A stretch of 64,000 bases of DNA from Nitrosopumilus oxyclinae (GTDB lineage Archaea > Thermoproteota > Nitrososphaeria > Nitrososphaerales > Nitrosopumilaceae). The stretch spans positions 958,187 to 1,022,186 of the forward strand of contig NZ_CP026994.1 of assembly GCF_013407165.1 (NCBI RefSeq), read 5' to 3'. Below are positions 27,108 through 35,661 of this stretch, one piece after another. The notes under the pieces were generated by a model. The model was not told where the DNA came from, made no database searches, and saw only the letters and a list, made by a program, of their open reading frames with translations. The translations under genes were made by a program, and so were the position numbers. Every line of letters begins with the position of its first letter. Within the stretch, counting starts at the first letter, position 1.

Positions 27108-27494
27108 ATGGCAGATTCTGAAACATTTGGAGTAGAAAAAGGACATGGAGAAGAAGTCGTGGCATGGCTAAATGAACAAGCAAAAGTACAATCCATCAAA
27201 CTAGAGGCAAGATTGTATGGCTACAATGTGACTACAGAGAATTTTGGAGAATTTGAAATGTTTTCATGGATTGGAAATGTTCAGAATGCCAGAAAGATGA
27301 TCATCAAAGCAAGTAAAAGATTCAAAGTTAAAGTTATCGAGGGAGGATACAAACCAAAAGAAAAAATAATTAAAATGAAAAAATATGATTTTGCCAAAGT
27401 CAAAAAAGGAGATAAAACAATAGGCCAATTAGAATTTGTTGCATCAAGATTTGGAAACAAACACTGGGAGATTCAAAATGAAGAGCGACATTAA
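27108..27494 (+). CDS. hypothetical basic protein
   Basis: A 128-aa Lys-rich protein with alternating strands and helices and no signal peptide, membrane segment or Cys. Segments such as EVVAWLNEQAKVQSIKLEAR and ARKMIIKASKRFKVKVIEGG suggest a small alpha/beta fold. ATG start with GAGTGTAATTAC directly upstream. It ends 24 nt before the dehydrogenase gene on the same strand. I recognise no family. Confidence 0.7.
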   Translation: MADSETFGVEKGHGEEVVAWLNEQAKVQSIKLEARLYGYNVTTENFGEFEMFSWIGNVQNARKMIIKASKRFKVKVIEGGYKPKEKIIKMKKYDFAKVKKGDKTIGQLEFVASRFGNKHWEIQNEERH

Positions 27495-27518
27495 TAAAAC
27501 AACACCAGGAGAAGCCAA

Positions 27519-28391
27519 ATGAAAAAAATAGGAATTATCGGATTAGGTATGTTAGGAAATGCAGTGGCATTACATTTAGTGGATTCAGGTTATGAAGTAA
27601 CAGCATATAATAGAACAAAAGAAAAATCAGAAGAACTAAAAGAAAAAGGTGCAACAATTGCAGAGTCTCCAAAAGAAGTGGCAGAAAAATCAGAACTAGT
27701 AATTATAATTGTAAAAGATGCAGATGCTGTAAAAGATATTTCATTTGGGAATAATGGAATTGTACATGGAAATCACAAAAATCTAATTGTTGCAGACATG
27801 AGCACAGTTGATTCAACAGAATCAAAAAATATTTCAAAACAATTTATGGATTCTGAAATTACAAAGCTAGACATCCCAGTAATGGGAGGACCAAATGTAG
27901 CAATAACTGGAGATTTAGTTTTGATGGCATCAGGGAATAAAGAAAGTTTTGATAATTGTAAAGCAGTATTGGACACAATAGCAAACAAAGTGTTTTTCTT
28001 GGGGGAGAACGGAGTTGCTAATTCTATTAAATTAGCCATGAATCTCCAAATCACGATGTTAGCATTGGCATTATCTGAAGGAATAACACTTGTAAAAAAA
28101 TCAGGAGTTGATCCAAAAATATTTCTAGAAATTTTAAACTCTACCTATTTCAAAACAGGAATGAGTGAAAAAAAGGCTTACAAAATGATAGAAGGTAAAT
28201 ATGATACAACATTCACGCTTTCAAATCTTAAAAAAGATATCACCACCATGACAAATGCTGCAAAATCACTTGGAATAGAACTTCCTATGATAAGCAAGGC
28301 AGAAGAAGTTTATGAAAATGCAATAAAAGAAGGATTTGGAGACATTGATTATACAGGCATTATAGAATATCTTAAAAAAATTAACGAATAA
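27519..28391 (+). CDS. beta-hydroxyacid dehydrogenase (3-hydroxyisobutyrate dehydrogenase family)
   Basis: A 290-aa NAD(P)-dependent dehydrogenase. The Rossmann motif GIIGLGMLGNAVA lies at the N-terminus, and ITAYNRT-like VTAYNRTKEK suggests NADP binding (Arg after Asn). The substrate loop PVMGGPNVAITG and the catalytic lysine helix GVANSIKLAMN are present. Relatives include hydroxyisobutyrate, tartronate semialdehyde and glyoxylate/succinic-semialdehyde reductases, and the last would be of interest in an autotroph using hydroxybutyrate intermediates. The substrate is not decided by sequence. ATG start with AGGAGA-like sequence 9-13 nt upstream. Confidence 0.88.
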   Translation: MKKIGIIGLGMLGNAVALHLVDSGYEVTAYNRTKEKSEELKEKGATIAESPKEVAEKSELVIIIVKDADAVKDISFGNNGIVHGNHKNLIVADMSTVDSTESKNISKQFMDSEITKLDIPVMGGPNVAITGDLVLMASGNKESFDNCKAVLDTIANKVFFLGENGVANSIKLAMNLQITMLALALSEGITLVKKSGVDPKIFLEILNSTYFKTGMSEKKAYKMIEGKYDTTFTLSNLKKDITTMTNAAKSLGIELPMISKAEEVYENAIKEGFGDIDYTGIIEYLKKINE

Positions 28392-28456
28392 AAATAATCA
28401 AAATCACGAATAGAATTCAACAAAAATTCTATAAGATAGGATAACAATACCATATT

Positions 28457-29218
28457 ATGCGATTAAATGAAAAAGTTGCAATAGTTACAGGGGCATCAAG
28501 TGACATTGGGAAAGGTATTGTTAAGAGATTTGTAGAAGAAGGGGCCAAAGTAATCCTAGTTGCAAGGAATTTAGAGCAATTAGAGGCAACTAGAAAAGAA
28601 ATAGGTCATGAAGAATCAACGGCTTCAATTTCATGTGATTTGACTGATGAATCCCAAGTATTACAGGCAGTGAATCAGATTATGGACACTTATGGTAAGA
28701 TAGACATTTTGGTAAATAACGCAGGAGCAATTAATGATCCGATACATTTTCACGAAATGCAAGATTCTGAAATAAAAAAATTAATTGATGTAAACTTGTT
28801 TGGAGTATTCCATATGACAAAGGCGGCTCTTTCAAAAATGTCAGATGTTAATAGTGGGGCAATAGTTAACGTAGGCTCAATTTCAAGTGAAAGAGCAATT
28901 CCAAGAGTTCACTTGGCAGTATATTCATCTACCAAGGCTGCAATCTCCATGTTCACAAAATCAATTGCAGTAGAATATGCTAGACGAAACATTAGATGTA
29001 ATTGTGTTAATCCAGGAATTATAAATTCAGGAATGATAAAACCCTATCTTGATGATCCTCAAGCAAGAAAAGTGTTAGAAGAAAGACTACCTCTTGCAAG
29101 AGTTGGCGAACCAATCGATGTTGCAAATGCAGTTCTTTATTTAGCATCTGATGAGGCAAACTGGGTTACAGGAACCATCTTGAATGTAGATGGCGGTAAA
29201 ACAGCTTCAGAAGGATAA
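28457..29218 (+). CDS. short-chain dehydrogenase/reductase (SDR)
   Basis: A 253-aa classical SDR. The cofactor motif is [19 protein letters not shown], the catalytic Ser region [10 protein letters not shown], the Tyr-x3-Lys motif YSSTKAA and the C-terminal NVDGGK follow. It resembles the glucose-1-dehydrogenase/3-oxoacyl-ACP reductase-like group, whose names often do not reflect the true substrate. ATG start, 65 nt after the beta-hydroxyacid dehydrogenase gene, so a shared transcript is possible. Confidence 0.9.
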   Translation: MRLNEKVAIVTGASSDIGKGIVKRFVEEGAKVILVARNLEQLEATRKEIGHEESTASISCDLTDESQVLQAVNQIMDTYGKIDILVNNAGAINDPIHFHEMQDSEIKKLIDVNLFGVFHMTKAALSKMSDVNSGAIVNVGSISSERAIPRVHLAVYSSTKAAISMFTKSIAVEYARRNIRCNCVNPGIINSGMIKPYLDDPQARKVLEERLPLARVGEPIDVANAVLYLASDEANWVTGTILNVDGGKTASEG

Positions 29219-29236
29219 CATTAGATTTTTAAAAAA

Positions 29237-29353
29237 TCAAGTAGAGATCTTATTCTTTTTAGAATATACTCTATAGCTAAATCCAGTAACAAGCATAATA
29301 ATTCCAGTGATAGCAGACCATATTAAAAAAGATCCAATTTCAGATTCATCCAT
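29237..29353 (-). CDS. 38-aa single-span membrane microprotein
   Basis: A short frame encoding MDESEIGSFLIWSAITGIIM, continuing through a hydrophobic stretch to SYRVYSKKNKIST and a TGA stop. It has an acidic N-terminus, one membrane helix and a basic C-terminus, consistent with the positive-inside rule for an outside-in protein. An ATG start with a TATA-like GTTTATTCG about 20-28 nt upstream supports expression. It fills most of an otherwise empty gap. Function unknown. Confidence 0.6.
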   Translation of the reverse strand: MDESEIGSFLIWSAITGIIMLVTGFSYRVYSKKNKIST

Positions 29354-29452
29354 ATTTTACAACAAACGAATAAACATCTAAAGTTTGGGTTGAGAATGAA
29401 TATTTCACAAAAAGTATGAAACATCTAAATAGATTTGATACTGACGGAATTT

Positions 29453-29662
29453 ATGCCTGAAATCATATGTCCAGACTGTGGAAAACGACTATTTCATGAA
29501 AATGAAACTACGTTAAAAATCGAAGAGACAATTCATTCAAAATTCTGTAGAAAGACAGAAGGAGAAACTCATAGTTTCATGCATAGAGATCCTGCACATA
29601 TGGAAACTTTTGATTCAGAAAGAGAAAATGATACCACAGGTACCCCAGTGTTAAAAAAATAA
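29453..29662 (+). CDS. small zinc-ribbon-like protein
   Basis: A 69-aa acidic protein starting MPEIICPDCGKRLFHENET. CPDC is followed about 25 residues later by FCRK and His residues, a possible zinc site. I chose ATG 29453 over the TTG six codons upstream because the protein then begins just before the metal motif and AT-rich sequence lies 25-30 nt upstream. I recognise no family. Confidence 0.65.
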   Translation: MPEIICPDCGKRLFHENETTLKIEETIHSKFCRKTEGETHSFMHRDPAHMETFDSERENDTTGTPVLKK

Positions 29663-29711
29663 TAATTCTCATTCCTCAAAATTATATCCTAGGTATTCAT
29701 CATTGAAGTAA

Positions 29712-30926
29712 TTGTCAGAAGAATATCATTATGATTTAGTTGTTGTAGGCGGCGGGCCTGCAGGCTCCTCAGCTGCATATTCTGCTGCAAAGAACGGAAT
29801 CAAGGTTGCATTACTTGAAAAAGAAAACACTATTGCAGAAACAGTGAGAACTAGCGGTGTAACATGGATTCAAAATATCAAAGAATTTGGAATTCCAGAT
29901 GATTGTTTTAATCCAATTAAGAATTTTTCATTCTGTTCTCCCAATAACGAAGTCACAATTAGTGATACAATCCCCAGGGCCGCCGTATTAGATGTGAGAA
30001 AAACATATCGATGGTTAGCAAACGAAGCAGAAAATGCAGGTGCAGATATTTTTGTAAAAATGAATATCAAAAATGTCATAGAAAATGAAAAAGGAGATAT
30101 CGTAGGAGTTACCGGTATCGGTCCCAAGGGGGAAACAACATTTCATGCTAAAGTTGTAATTGATGCTAGTGGTTTTCCATCAACAGTGTGTAAGGCAATG
30201 GGATTAGCACCACAATGGGAAAGGTTTGGTGCAGGTGCAGAATATGAAATGATAGCAGAAAATGTGGATTCTGAAACATGGTGGTTAATGGTAGGACAAG
30301 AATACTCACCTGCAGGATATGCATGGATATTTCCATTAGGAAATAACATAGTTAGGATTGGAGTAGGTGTTGGAAAACCAGAATCAAATGTAGACCCCAC
30401 TCAAAGACTAAAAGAAATTATTGAGAAAAAATTAGGACCAATAAAAAAACTAGGAAAATTAACTGAGATTGAATTTCATTATGGATTAATTCCAAATGAT
30501 GGATTATCTAGAAAAACAGTTTTTAATAATTTGATTCTAGTAGGAGATTCAGCAGGACAAGCAAACCCGTTAGTGTTAGAAGGCATCAGATATGCCATAA
30601 AGTTTGGAAGAGTTGCAGGAAAAGTAGCCTCAGATGCAATAAAATCAGGAAATACAGAAAAAAAATCACTTTACCCCTATGAAGAAAATTGGAGAAAATC
30701 TATTGAATCAAAAATTAATTCTGCAAGTAAAGTTCAAGATAGATGGATTGGTCTAACCGATGAAGAATGGGACAAAGAATTAGATATAATTAATGAACTA
30801 AAACCCGAAGAATTCATGGATTTTATAAAAGCAGATTTTGGTTTATCAAACATGATCAAATTAGCAACTCATCATCCAAAACTAGTAGTTAGACAACTAT
30901 TCAATTTGGTGAAAGGTAAAAAATAA
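29712..30926 (+). CDS. geranylgeranyl-reductase-family FAD oxidoreductase
   Basis: A 404-aa flavoprotein with an N-terminal VVVGGGPAGSSAAYSA, then LLEKE, DASGFPSTVCK and the C-terminal FAD motif LILVGDSAGQANPL. This pattern fits the geranylgeranyl reductase/digeranylgeranylglycerophospholipid reductase group, which saturates isoprenoid chains of archaeal membrane lipids. The group also includes other hydroxylases, so the lipid role is likely but not proven. TTG start. Its stop directly abuts the stop of the convergent secreted-protein gene. Confidence 0.85.
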   Translation: MSEEYHYDLVVVGGGPAGSSAAYSAAKNGIKVALLEKENTIAETVRTSGVTWIQNIKEFGIPDDCFNPIKNFSFCSPNNEVTISDTIPRAAVLDVRKTYRWLANEAENAGADIFVKMNIKNVIENEKGDIVGVTGIGPKGETTFHAKVVIDASGFPSTVCKAMGLAPQWERFGAGAEYEMIAENVDSETWWLMVGQEYSPAGYAWIFPLGNNIVRIGVGVGKPESNVDPTQRLKEIIEKKLGPIKKLGKLTEIEFHYGLIPNDGLSRKTVFNNLILVGDSAGQANPLVLEGIRYAIKFGRVAGKVASDAIKSGNTEKKSLYPYEENWRKSIESKINSASKVQDRWIGLTDEEWDKELDIINELKPEEFMDFIKADFGLSNMIKLATHHPKLVVRQLFNLVKGKK

Positions 30927-33884
30927 TTATTTTACGTTAAAGAAATCACTTACAACTAAATCATGGTAAGATAACTGAACTACATAAACTCCAGAATCAA
31001 ATGATTTGTTTACAATTTTACTAAACTTTCCACCAGCAGTATCCTTCAATGCAATCTCTTCTACAATATTCCCTTGCTGATCATAGATGTCAATGAAAAG
31101 ATCTTCAGGGAATTGAACCGTTTTTAAAAGAGCACCAGAGATTACCAGTTTATCTCCACTATATTCAGCCATAATAGGGGCGGCCTTATTTCGGATTGGC
31201 AGATATCTTTCTATGAGAGATTTTAATTCGTTTAGATTTTCATTCACATTTTCTGCATCTTTGTCTTTGAATGCAAATTCAATTTCATTAATCACTGATC
31301 CAAATCTGGAATTTTCAGAATAGCTTTCACCACCAAATTTTTCAGCAAATGATTGTAATTCTTCAAATTCACGTGCCAATTCAACCATACTCAAATCAGC
31401 AGCATTGTATTCATAGTCAAAGTCCTCCTCAATATGGACAATTTGAGATGCTTTGGAATCTTTGTATTGCAACATGACAATATATAATCCAGGATCAGTT
31501 GGTGCAATCCATTGAGTAAAGAAATTACCTTGTTTTGTATCAGTAAACGCTAGACTGCTGTGTTTGGTTCCATCCATATTGTACACAGTCACATAGAGAT
31601 TTTCACGTCGGTCAAAAACGGATTTTTCAGTGGCACCGTTAATTACCCAAATATTTTTTTCAGCATCAAATGAAATATCGTATATTATACTGTCATTGTG
31701 TAGAACTAAATGTTGGCTAAGATAGTCACCAATTTCTAAAATCTTTGATTCAGCATCTACAAAATTTGCCAATTCAATCATATGATCAGCATCTGCCATC
31801 ATGCCATTGTATTTATCGACATATTCTGAAAATCCTGCATTATAAAAAGTCGAAACCATATTTGAAAAAGTATCTAATTTTTTACGGAATTCGATTCGTT
31901 TGATTTCATCACCAGTGTAACCCACATCAGAACCATGTGGATCATCAGTGTATGCTTGAGAAACTAAACGCCATTCATCAAATAAATCACGAACTAGTGC
32001 ATCTGCTTGATCAAGATCATTTTTAATTACAAGATCTCGAACATTGTCAATTTTTTCATTAAATGTTTCAGCAAATTCAATATAATTTGGAAGGAATCTA
32101 TTTTTCGTTAAACTCAATTCAACTAAATTTTCAAGAGATTTTGCACGTTGTAAAATATCACTTGCACGGATTTTGTATGCATCCTTGTTGTAAGAATCTA
32201 AATCATTTTGAATTTTTGAAGACATGTCACTAACCCAACTCAATAAAACTTCAATCCTATCAATTCTAGTTATCGAAGGACTTCCAGATTCCATTTGTTT
32301 GGCAGTATCCAAAATTTTCAATGCATTATCAATTAAAAAGAGATTTTCATAATCAGCTTGAAGTTCAGCTTTTTCTTTCATAGATTTGTATTGGAATTCT
32401 AATACAGTCAAAGGGTTTCTTTTCTCTCTCAGGTCAGTCATAGTTTGATCAAACTCAGAAACAATTTCTAAGATATCATCAATGGAATCAGCATTATCAA
32501 CTTGCTCTAAAAGTAATTTCCAATCACTAACTAGTGCAGAGTTTCCACCAGTAGATTGAGAAATTTCTACACTCTTACTAATTCTTGATGAAATGTCTAT
32601 GACTTGGACCATTTGGTTGATTTTTGATTCAGATTCCAAAATATCTTCAACTGAGCTAGCCAATGCCAAATCACGCTCTAATGCATTCCAATCAGGTTCA
32701 ATCAGATTGGCAAGATCACTATTTTCTTCAGAATCCAAAGAGATGAATCTATCAACATTGTCCAATTCTCTTAAAAGAATAGCTGCCTGGTGTAATTCTG
32801 AAACGCGTATTGATGTGGAAATTAATTCATCTATAGACTCTTTGGCCATAAGAGAAGGTTTCAGAGACTCCCAATCATTTTGAACTAATCGATAAAGATC
32901 ACTTTGTTTTCTAGAAACTACATCAAGATATCGAGATTTTGAAAGTACATCTATCAATTCCCCAATTTCATCTGAAAATACAGGAGCAGTTCCCCTTGCA
33001 AAAATAAATCCAACCTCATTTTTCACAGATTTACTCATTACTGTATCAGATTTTTTCATTAAATTCAAAAGAGTCTCTTCTAATTCATCAAAAGTTGGAG
33101 CTCTTTGATTTGGAACTTTATCAGGGTTGACATTTGTTACATCTACAAATGCATCAGTCAACAAATCAATGGCTTTAGTTTTATCCCCAATTTCATAATA
33201 AAAAATAGATGTAAAAATAGTTTCATCAATAGATTTTGCTATTTCAAAAGAAATTTCATCATCATCCAATAATTTTTGGACTATATCAAAGGAAGAAGTT
33301 ACCGCAGGTCGAATTAGAGGATCAATTTCAATTATTAAATCATCTACAAAGAACTCACTCCATAAATCTACAAAATCATTTTCTAGTTGAGATAAATCAT
33401 TAGAAGAAGGTTCAGGTAAAGGAGAAGGAATATCAAATAATTTTCCAATTGCATCACTATGAGAAGATATCAAGTTCTGAGCAGACAAAGTCATTTGTTC
33501 TTCATCAGGTTCTAAAAAAGAGTCAGATGAAACAGTGAATGGGGTAGATTTTGAATAATCACCATAGAATAACTTTATTTCATATTCTCCAGAAATACCA
33601 CAAATTCTACCTTTCAATGGAATAACATCCGTAATGAAAGCACCATTGGACAGTGGCATTAATTGTTGAATTTGACATAAATCACCTTGAGGATTAATGA
33701 TTTGCATAATCAAAAAAGAATCATCTAGAAGATTTGCAATTTGACCATAGACAAACAATGGTTCGCCACTCTCATAACTACCAAAATTTTCAAGTATTGT
33801 AATACGGTCAGGAGTTTGGGCTGATGCATACACAGGCATCAAAAGTAGAACAAATAGGCTCAAAACAACCGGAATTCGACTCAT
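30927..33884 (-). CDS. large secreted protein, helical core between Ig-like domains
   Basis: A 985-aa protein with a clear signal peptide (VVLSLFVLLLMPVYASAQ) and cleavage after ASA. Residues about 25-120 form a beta-sandwich-like domain (SYESGEPLFVYGQI, two Cys at DLCQIQ and RICGIS). A very long Asp/Glu/Ser-rich helical region follows to about 700. Two more beta domains near the C-terminus share the pattern of a 'hydrophobic-TDPGLYIV/DSGVYVV-QL-Y' strand. No C-terminal anchor is visible. It is likely a surface or S-layer-associated protein. The C-terminal stop abuts that of the reductase gene. I recognise no named family. Confidence 0.85.
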   Translation of the reverse strand: MSRIPVVLSLFVLLLMPVYASAQTPDRITILENFGSYESGEPLFVYGQIANLLDDSFLIMQIINPQGDLCQIQQLMPLSNGAFITDVIPLKGRICGISGEYEIKLFYGDYSKSTPFTVSSDSFLEPDEEQMTLSAQNLISSHSDAIGKLFDIPSPLPEPSSNDLSQLENDFVDLWSEFFVDDLIIEIDPLIRPAVTSSFDIVQKLLDDDEISFEIAKSIDETIFTSIFYYEIGDKTKAIDLLTDAFVDVTNVNPDKVPNQRAPTFDELEETLLNLMKKSDTVMSKSVKNEVGFIFARGTAPVFSDEIGELIDVLSKSRYLDVVSRKQSDLYRLVQNDWESLKPSLMAKESIDELISTSIRVSELHQAAILLRELDNVDRFISLDSEENSDLANLIEPDWNALERDLALASSVEDILESESKINQMVQVIDISSRISKSVEISQSTGGNSALVSDWKLLLEQVDNADSIDDILEIVSEFDQTMTDLREKRNPLTVLEFQYKSMKEKAELQADYENLFLIDNALKILDTAKQMESGSPSITRIDRIEVLLSWVSDMSSKIQNDLDSYNKDAYKIRASDILQRAKSLENLVELSLTKNRFLPNYIEFAETFNEKIDNVRDLVIKNDLDQADALVRDLFDEWRLVSQAYTDDPHGSDVGYTGDEIKRIEFRKKLDTFSNMVSTFYNAGFSEYVDKYNGMMADADHMIELANFVDAESKILEIGDYLSQHLVLHNDSIIYDISFDAEKNIWVINGATEKSVFDRRENLYVTVYNMDGTKHSSLAFTDTKQGNFFTQWIAPTDPGLYIVMLQYKDSKASQIVHIEEDFDYEYNAADLSMVELAREFEELQSFAEKFGGESYSENSRFGSVINEIEFAFKDKDAENVNENLNELKSLIERYLPIRNKAAPIMAEYSGDKLVISGALLKTVQFPEDLFIDIYDQQGNIVEEIALKDTAGGKFSKIVNKSFDSGVYVVQLSYHDLVVSDFFNVK

Positions 33885-33961
33885 AAGGATCCAAATCGAG
33901 GCTCATACTACTTAAAACTTGAGCAGCTATAGTATCAGATATTTCAAATAATGTTGATAAA

Positions 33962-34177
33962 TTAAGCCATGGTAACCACCATAGAATAGTTACCAGGCTT
34001 AATTTGGGGCACAGTGTTGGTTGGATTTGTCTGGTAAGACATACAAATTGAATGAAATTGCTCTGGCGTAATTGTCGAACATTTGTCACAGATCATTCTG
34101 TTAGACTTGAAACATTGAGAACATTTAGAATATTCATGCAACTTTCCACCACAATTTCGACAAGATTCATCAGGCAA
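33962..34177 (-). CDS. small zinc-ribbon protein
   Basis: A 71-aa protein with CRNC, CSQC and CDKC pairs plus a later Cys, enough for one or two zinc sites of the double-ribbon type. The C-terminus is hydrophilic and has no membrane segment. ATG start. It lies upstream of the 985-aa secreted protein gene on the same strand with a 77-bp gap. I recognise no family. Confidence 0.65.
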   Translation of the reverse strand: MPDESCRNCGGKLHEYSKCSQCFKSNRMICDKCSTITPEQFHSICMSYQTNPTNTVPQIKPGNYSMVVTMA

Positions 34178-34287
34178 TTATATTCAAAATAAATCATTGA
34201 AAATTAAATATAAGAAACACGTAGAAATTGTTCATCACATAGCTCAGTAAGAAGAAGAATATATTGGAAATAAAATAAACAAAAGTT

Positions 34288-34917
34288 ATGGATAAAGTTA
34301 GAGAAACTTTTGATAAATGGGCTCAAAATGGAAAAGCAGAACATATGGAAGAAGAGCATGGGAAAAACGTTTTAAAATTTTTAAAATCAATATCATTTGA
34401 TAAACCATTTACATTTTTAGATGTAGGTTGTGGAAATGGATGGGTAGTAAGAAAAATTACAAAAGAAAAGTTTTGTAAAAAATCCATCGGTATAGATAAA
34501 AGTAAAAAAATGATCATTCAGGCTAAAAAAAAGACAGAGAGTAAAAAAGAAGAATATATTCACACAGACATAGAATCTATGAATTATAGAGGAAGATTTA
34601 ATTTTATTTTTTCTATGGAATCACTTTACTATGCAGACTCTATTGAAATTGCACTTGAGAAAATATTCAAATTGTTAAAACCAGGAGGGCAATTTTTCTG
34701 TGGAACTGATTTTTACACAGATAACAAAGCAACAGCAAGATGGGCAGGAATAATGAAAATCCAGATGCATCTACATTCAAAAAAAGAATGGAGAGAATTT
34801 TTCAAAAAAGCAGGCTTTAATGTAAAAACCAAAAATGTCAAAGATTTGAACAACAAAAAGAAATGGAAAAGAGAACACGGCACTTTGTTCATCATAGGCA
34901 CAAAACCTAAAAAGTAA
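34288..34917 (+). CDS. class I SAM-dependent methyltransferase
   Basis: A 209-aa methyltransferase. Motif I is LDVGCGNGWVV, the acidic residue of motif II is in SIGIDKS, motif IV is FNFIFSMESLYY and motif post-I/VI-like LLKPGGQFFCG follows. The sequence between motifs is Lys-rich. The substrate is unknown; the fold is that of small-molecule or ubiE-like methyltransferases. ATG start. It is immediately followed by the RNase P RNA gene. Confidence 0.85.
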   Translation: MDKVRETFDKWAQNGKAEHMEEEHGKNVLKFLKSISFDKPFTFLDVGCGNGWVVRKITKEKFCKKSIGIDKSKKMIIQAKKKTESKKEEYIHTDIESMNYRGRFNFIFSMESLYYADSIEIALEKIFKLLKPGGQFFCGTDFYTDNKATARWAGIMKIQMHLHSKKEWREFFKKAGFNVKTKNVKDLNNKKKWKREHGTLFIIGTKPKK

Positions 34918-34948
34918 TACTCAAATCCCATAACAAAATACAGTATTC

Positions 34949-35231
34949 ATGTGAGCTGGAGCACGACACGCTGCTACGGCAGAGGAAACTCCTCCCTCCA
35001 AACAGGAAATGTGATCTGGAGATAGATAATCAGAGATGGTTGGCAACGGAGCAGAAAATAATCCAATATGGCGCACTATGATGGCAAAACCTGAGGTTTC
35101 CATAAAAGGAATGAAAAAGACGACCCACATGGAGCAAAGCCAAACAGAACTAATAGTTCCTGTACTAAGTTCAGGTAGGCTGCAAAGCGAAATATCGTGA
35201 AAACAGAAGGAGGGTTACTCCCAGCACACAT
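34949..35231 (+). ncRNA. rnpB: RNase P RNA
   Basis: The catalytic RNA that removes 5' leaders of pre-tRNAs. Conserved elements are in the right order: GAGGAAACTCC near 34982 (CR-I), GGAGCAAAGCCAAACAG at 35131 and GGTAGGCTGC at 35174, which match the CR-IV/P15-P17 region of bacterial RNase P RNA, and ACAGAAGGAGGGTTACTCC near 35204 (CR-V). The ends pair as P1: ATGTGAGCTGG at 34949-34959 with CCAGCACACAT at 35221-35231, one mismatch. CR-I has AACTCC rather than the usual AAGTCC. Ends are estimated from P1. The frame on the minus strand across this gene is spurious. Confidence 0.93.
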
Positions 35232-35243
35232 ATTTTTAATATC
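35232..35243 (+). terminator. T-rich stretch after RNase P RNA
   Basis: ATTTTTAATATC follows the P1 3' strand immediately. Archaeal RNA polymerase stops at such T-runs without needing a hairpin. Assigned by eye. Confidence 0.35.
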
Positions 35244-35288
35244 ATAATAAAGAATATATGAAATTCATAAAATATATGAATTTAAGAA

Positions 35289-35390
35289 ATGATAAAAAGA
35301 ATCCAATGTCCCCATTGTAAAAAACATCTAGCTGGAGAGGGACATTTAGAAAGACATATCAGAACAATCCATAAAAAAGATAAAAACTAA
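35289..35390 (+). CDS. 33-aa C2H2 zinc-finger microprotein
   Basis: A complete 33-residue protein starting MIKRIQCPHC and ending IHKKDKN. Nearly the whole chain is one classical C2H2 finger: C-x2-C, twelve residues, then H-x4-H. Basic residues at both ends suggest nucleic-acid binding. An ATG start is preceded by ATATATG-rich sequence. It is followed 2 nt later by the convergent ribbon-helix-helix gene. Confidence 0.7.
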   Translation: MIKRIQCPHCKKHLAGEGHLERHIRTIHKKDKN

Positions 35391-35392
35391 AA

Positions 35393-35536
35393 TTATTTGA
35401 GACCTTTTTCTAATACTTCATTTACAATTCTAGAAAAACTTACAGTTGAGGAAGATTCTTTGATTTTTTTTGCTTGTAAGGATCTAAGTTTCTTTGCAAT
35501 ATCGCTATTGAGCATAATTGTAAGTCTTTCAGACAT
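35393..35536 (-). CDS. ribbon-helix-helix (CopG-like) DNA-binding protein
   Basis: A 47-aa protein starting MSERLTIMLNSDIAKKLRSL, with the beta-strand/helix/helix pattern of the ribbon-helix-helix fold (strand RLTIML, then a Lys-rich helix and SFSRIVNEVLEKG). It has the size of a DNA-binding domain alone and would act as a dimeric regulator. ATG start and TAA stop. There is no toxin gene beside it: the neighbours are a C2H2 microprotein and a membrane protein, so an antitoxin role is not supported. Confidence 0.75.
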   Translation of the reverse strand: MSERLTIMLNSDIAKKLRSLQAKKIKESSSTVSFSRIVNEVLEKGLK

Positions 35537-35661
35537 ACCAAATTAACGTAATACTACTATTTTCAAGGTTCAAGAATTATTTGTTTACAAAAAGATCAAA
35601 CAATAGAGAATCTTTCCAATTATGGAAATATGAAATTATATGAAAAGATAAGAAAATATGA

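Noticed and set aside
34921-35130. 69-aa minus-strand frame
   Set aside because: It lies across the RNase P RNA gene and has no protein-like features.
35393-35536. Toxin-antitoxin module with the RHH protein as antitoxin
   Set aside because: No toxin-like gene is next to it; the neighbours are a C2H2 microprotein and a membrane protein.
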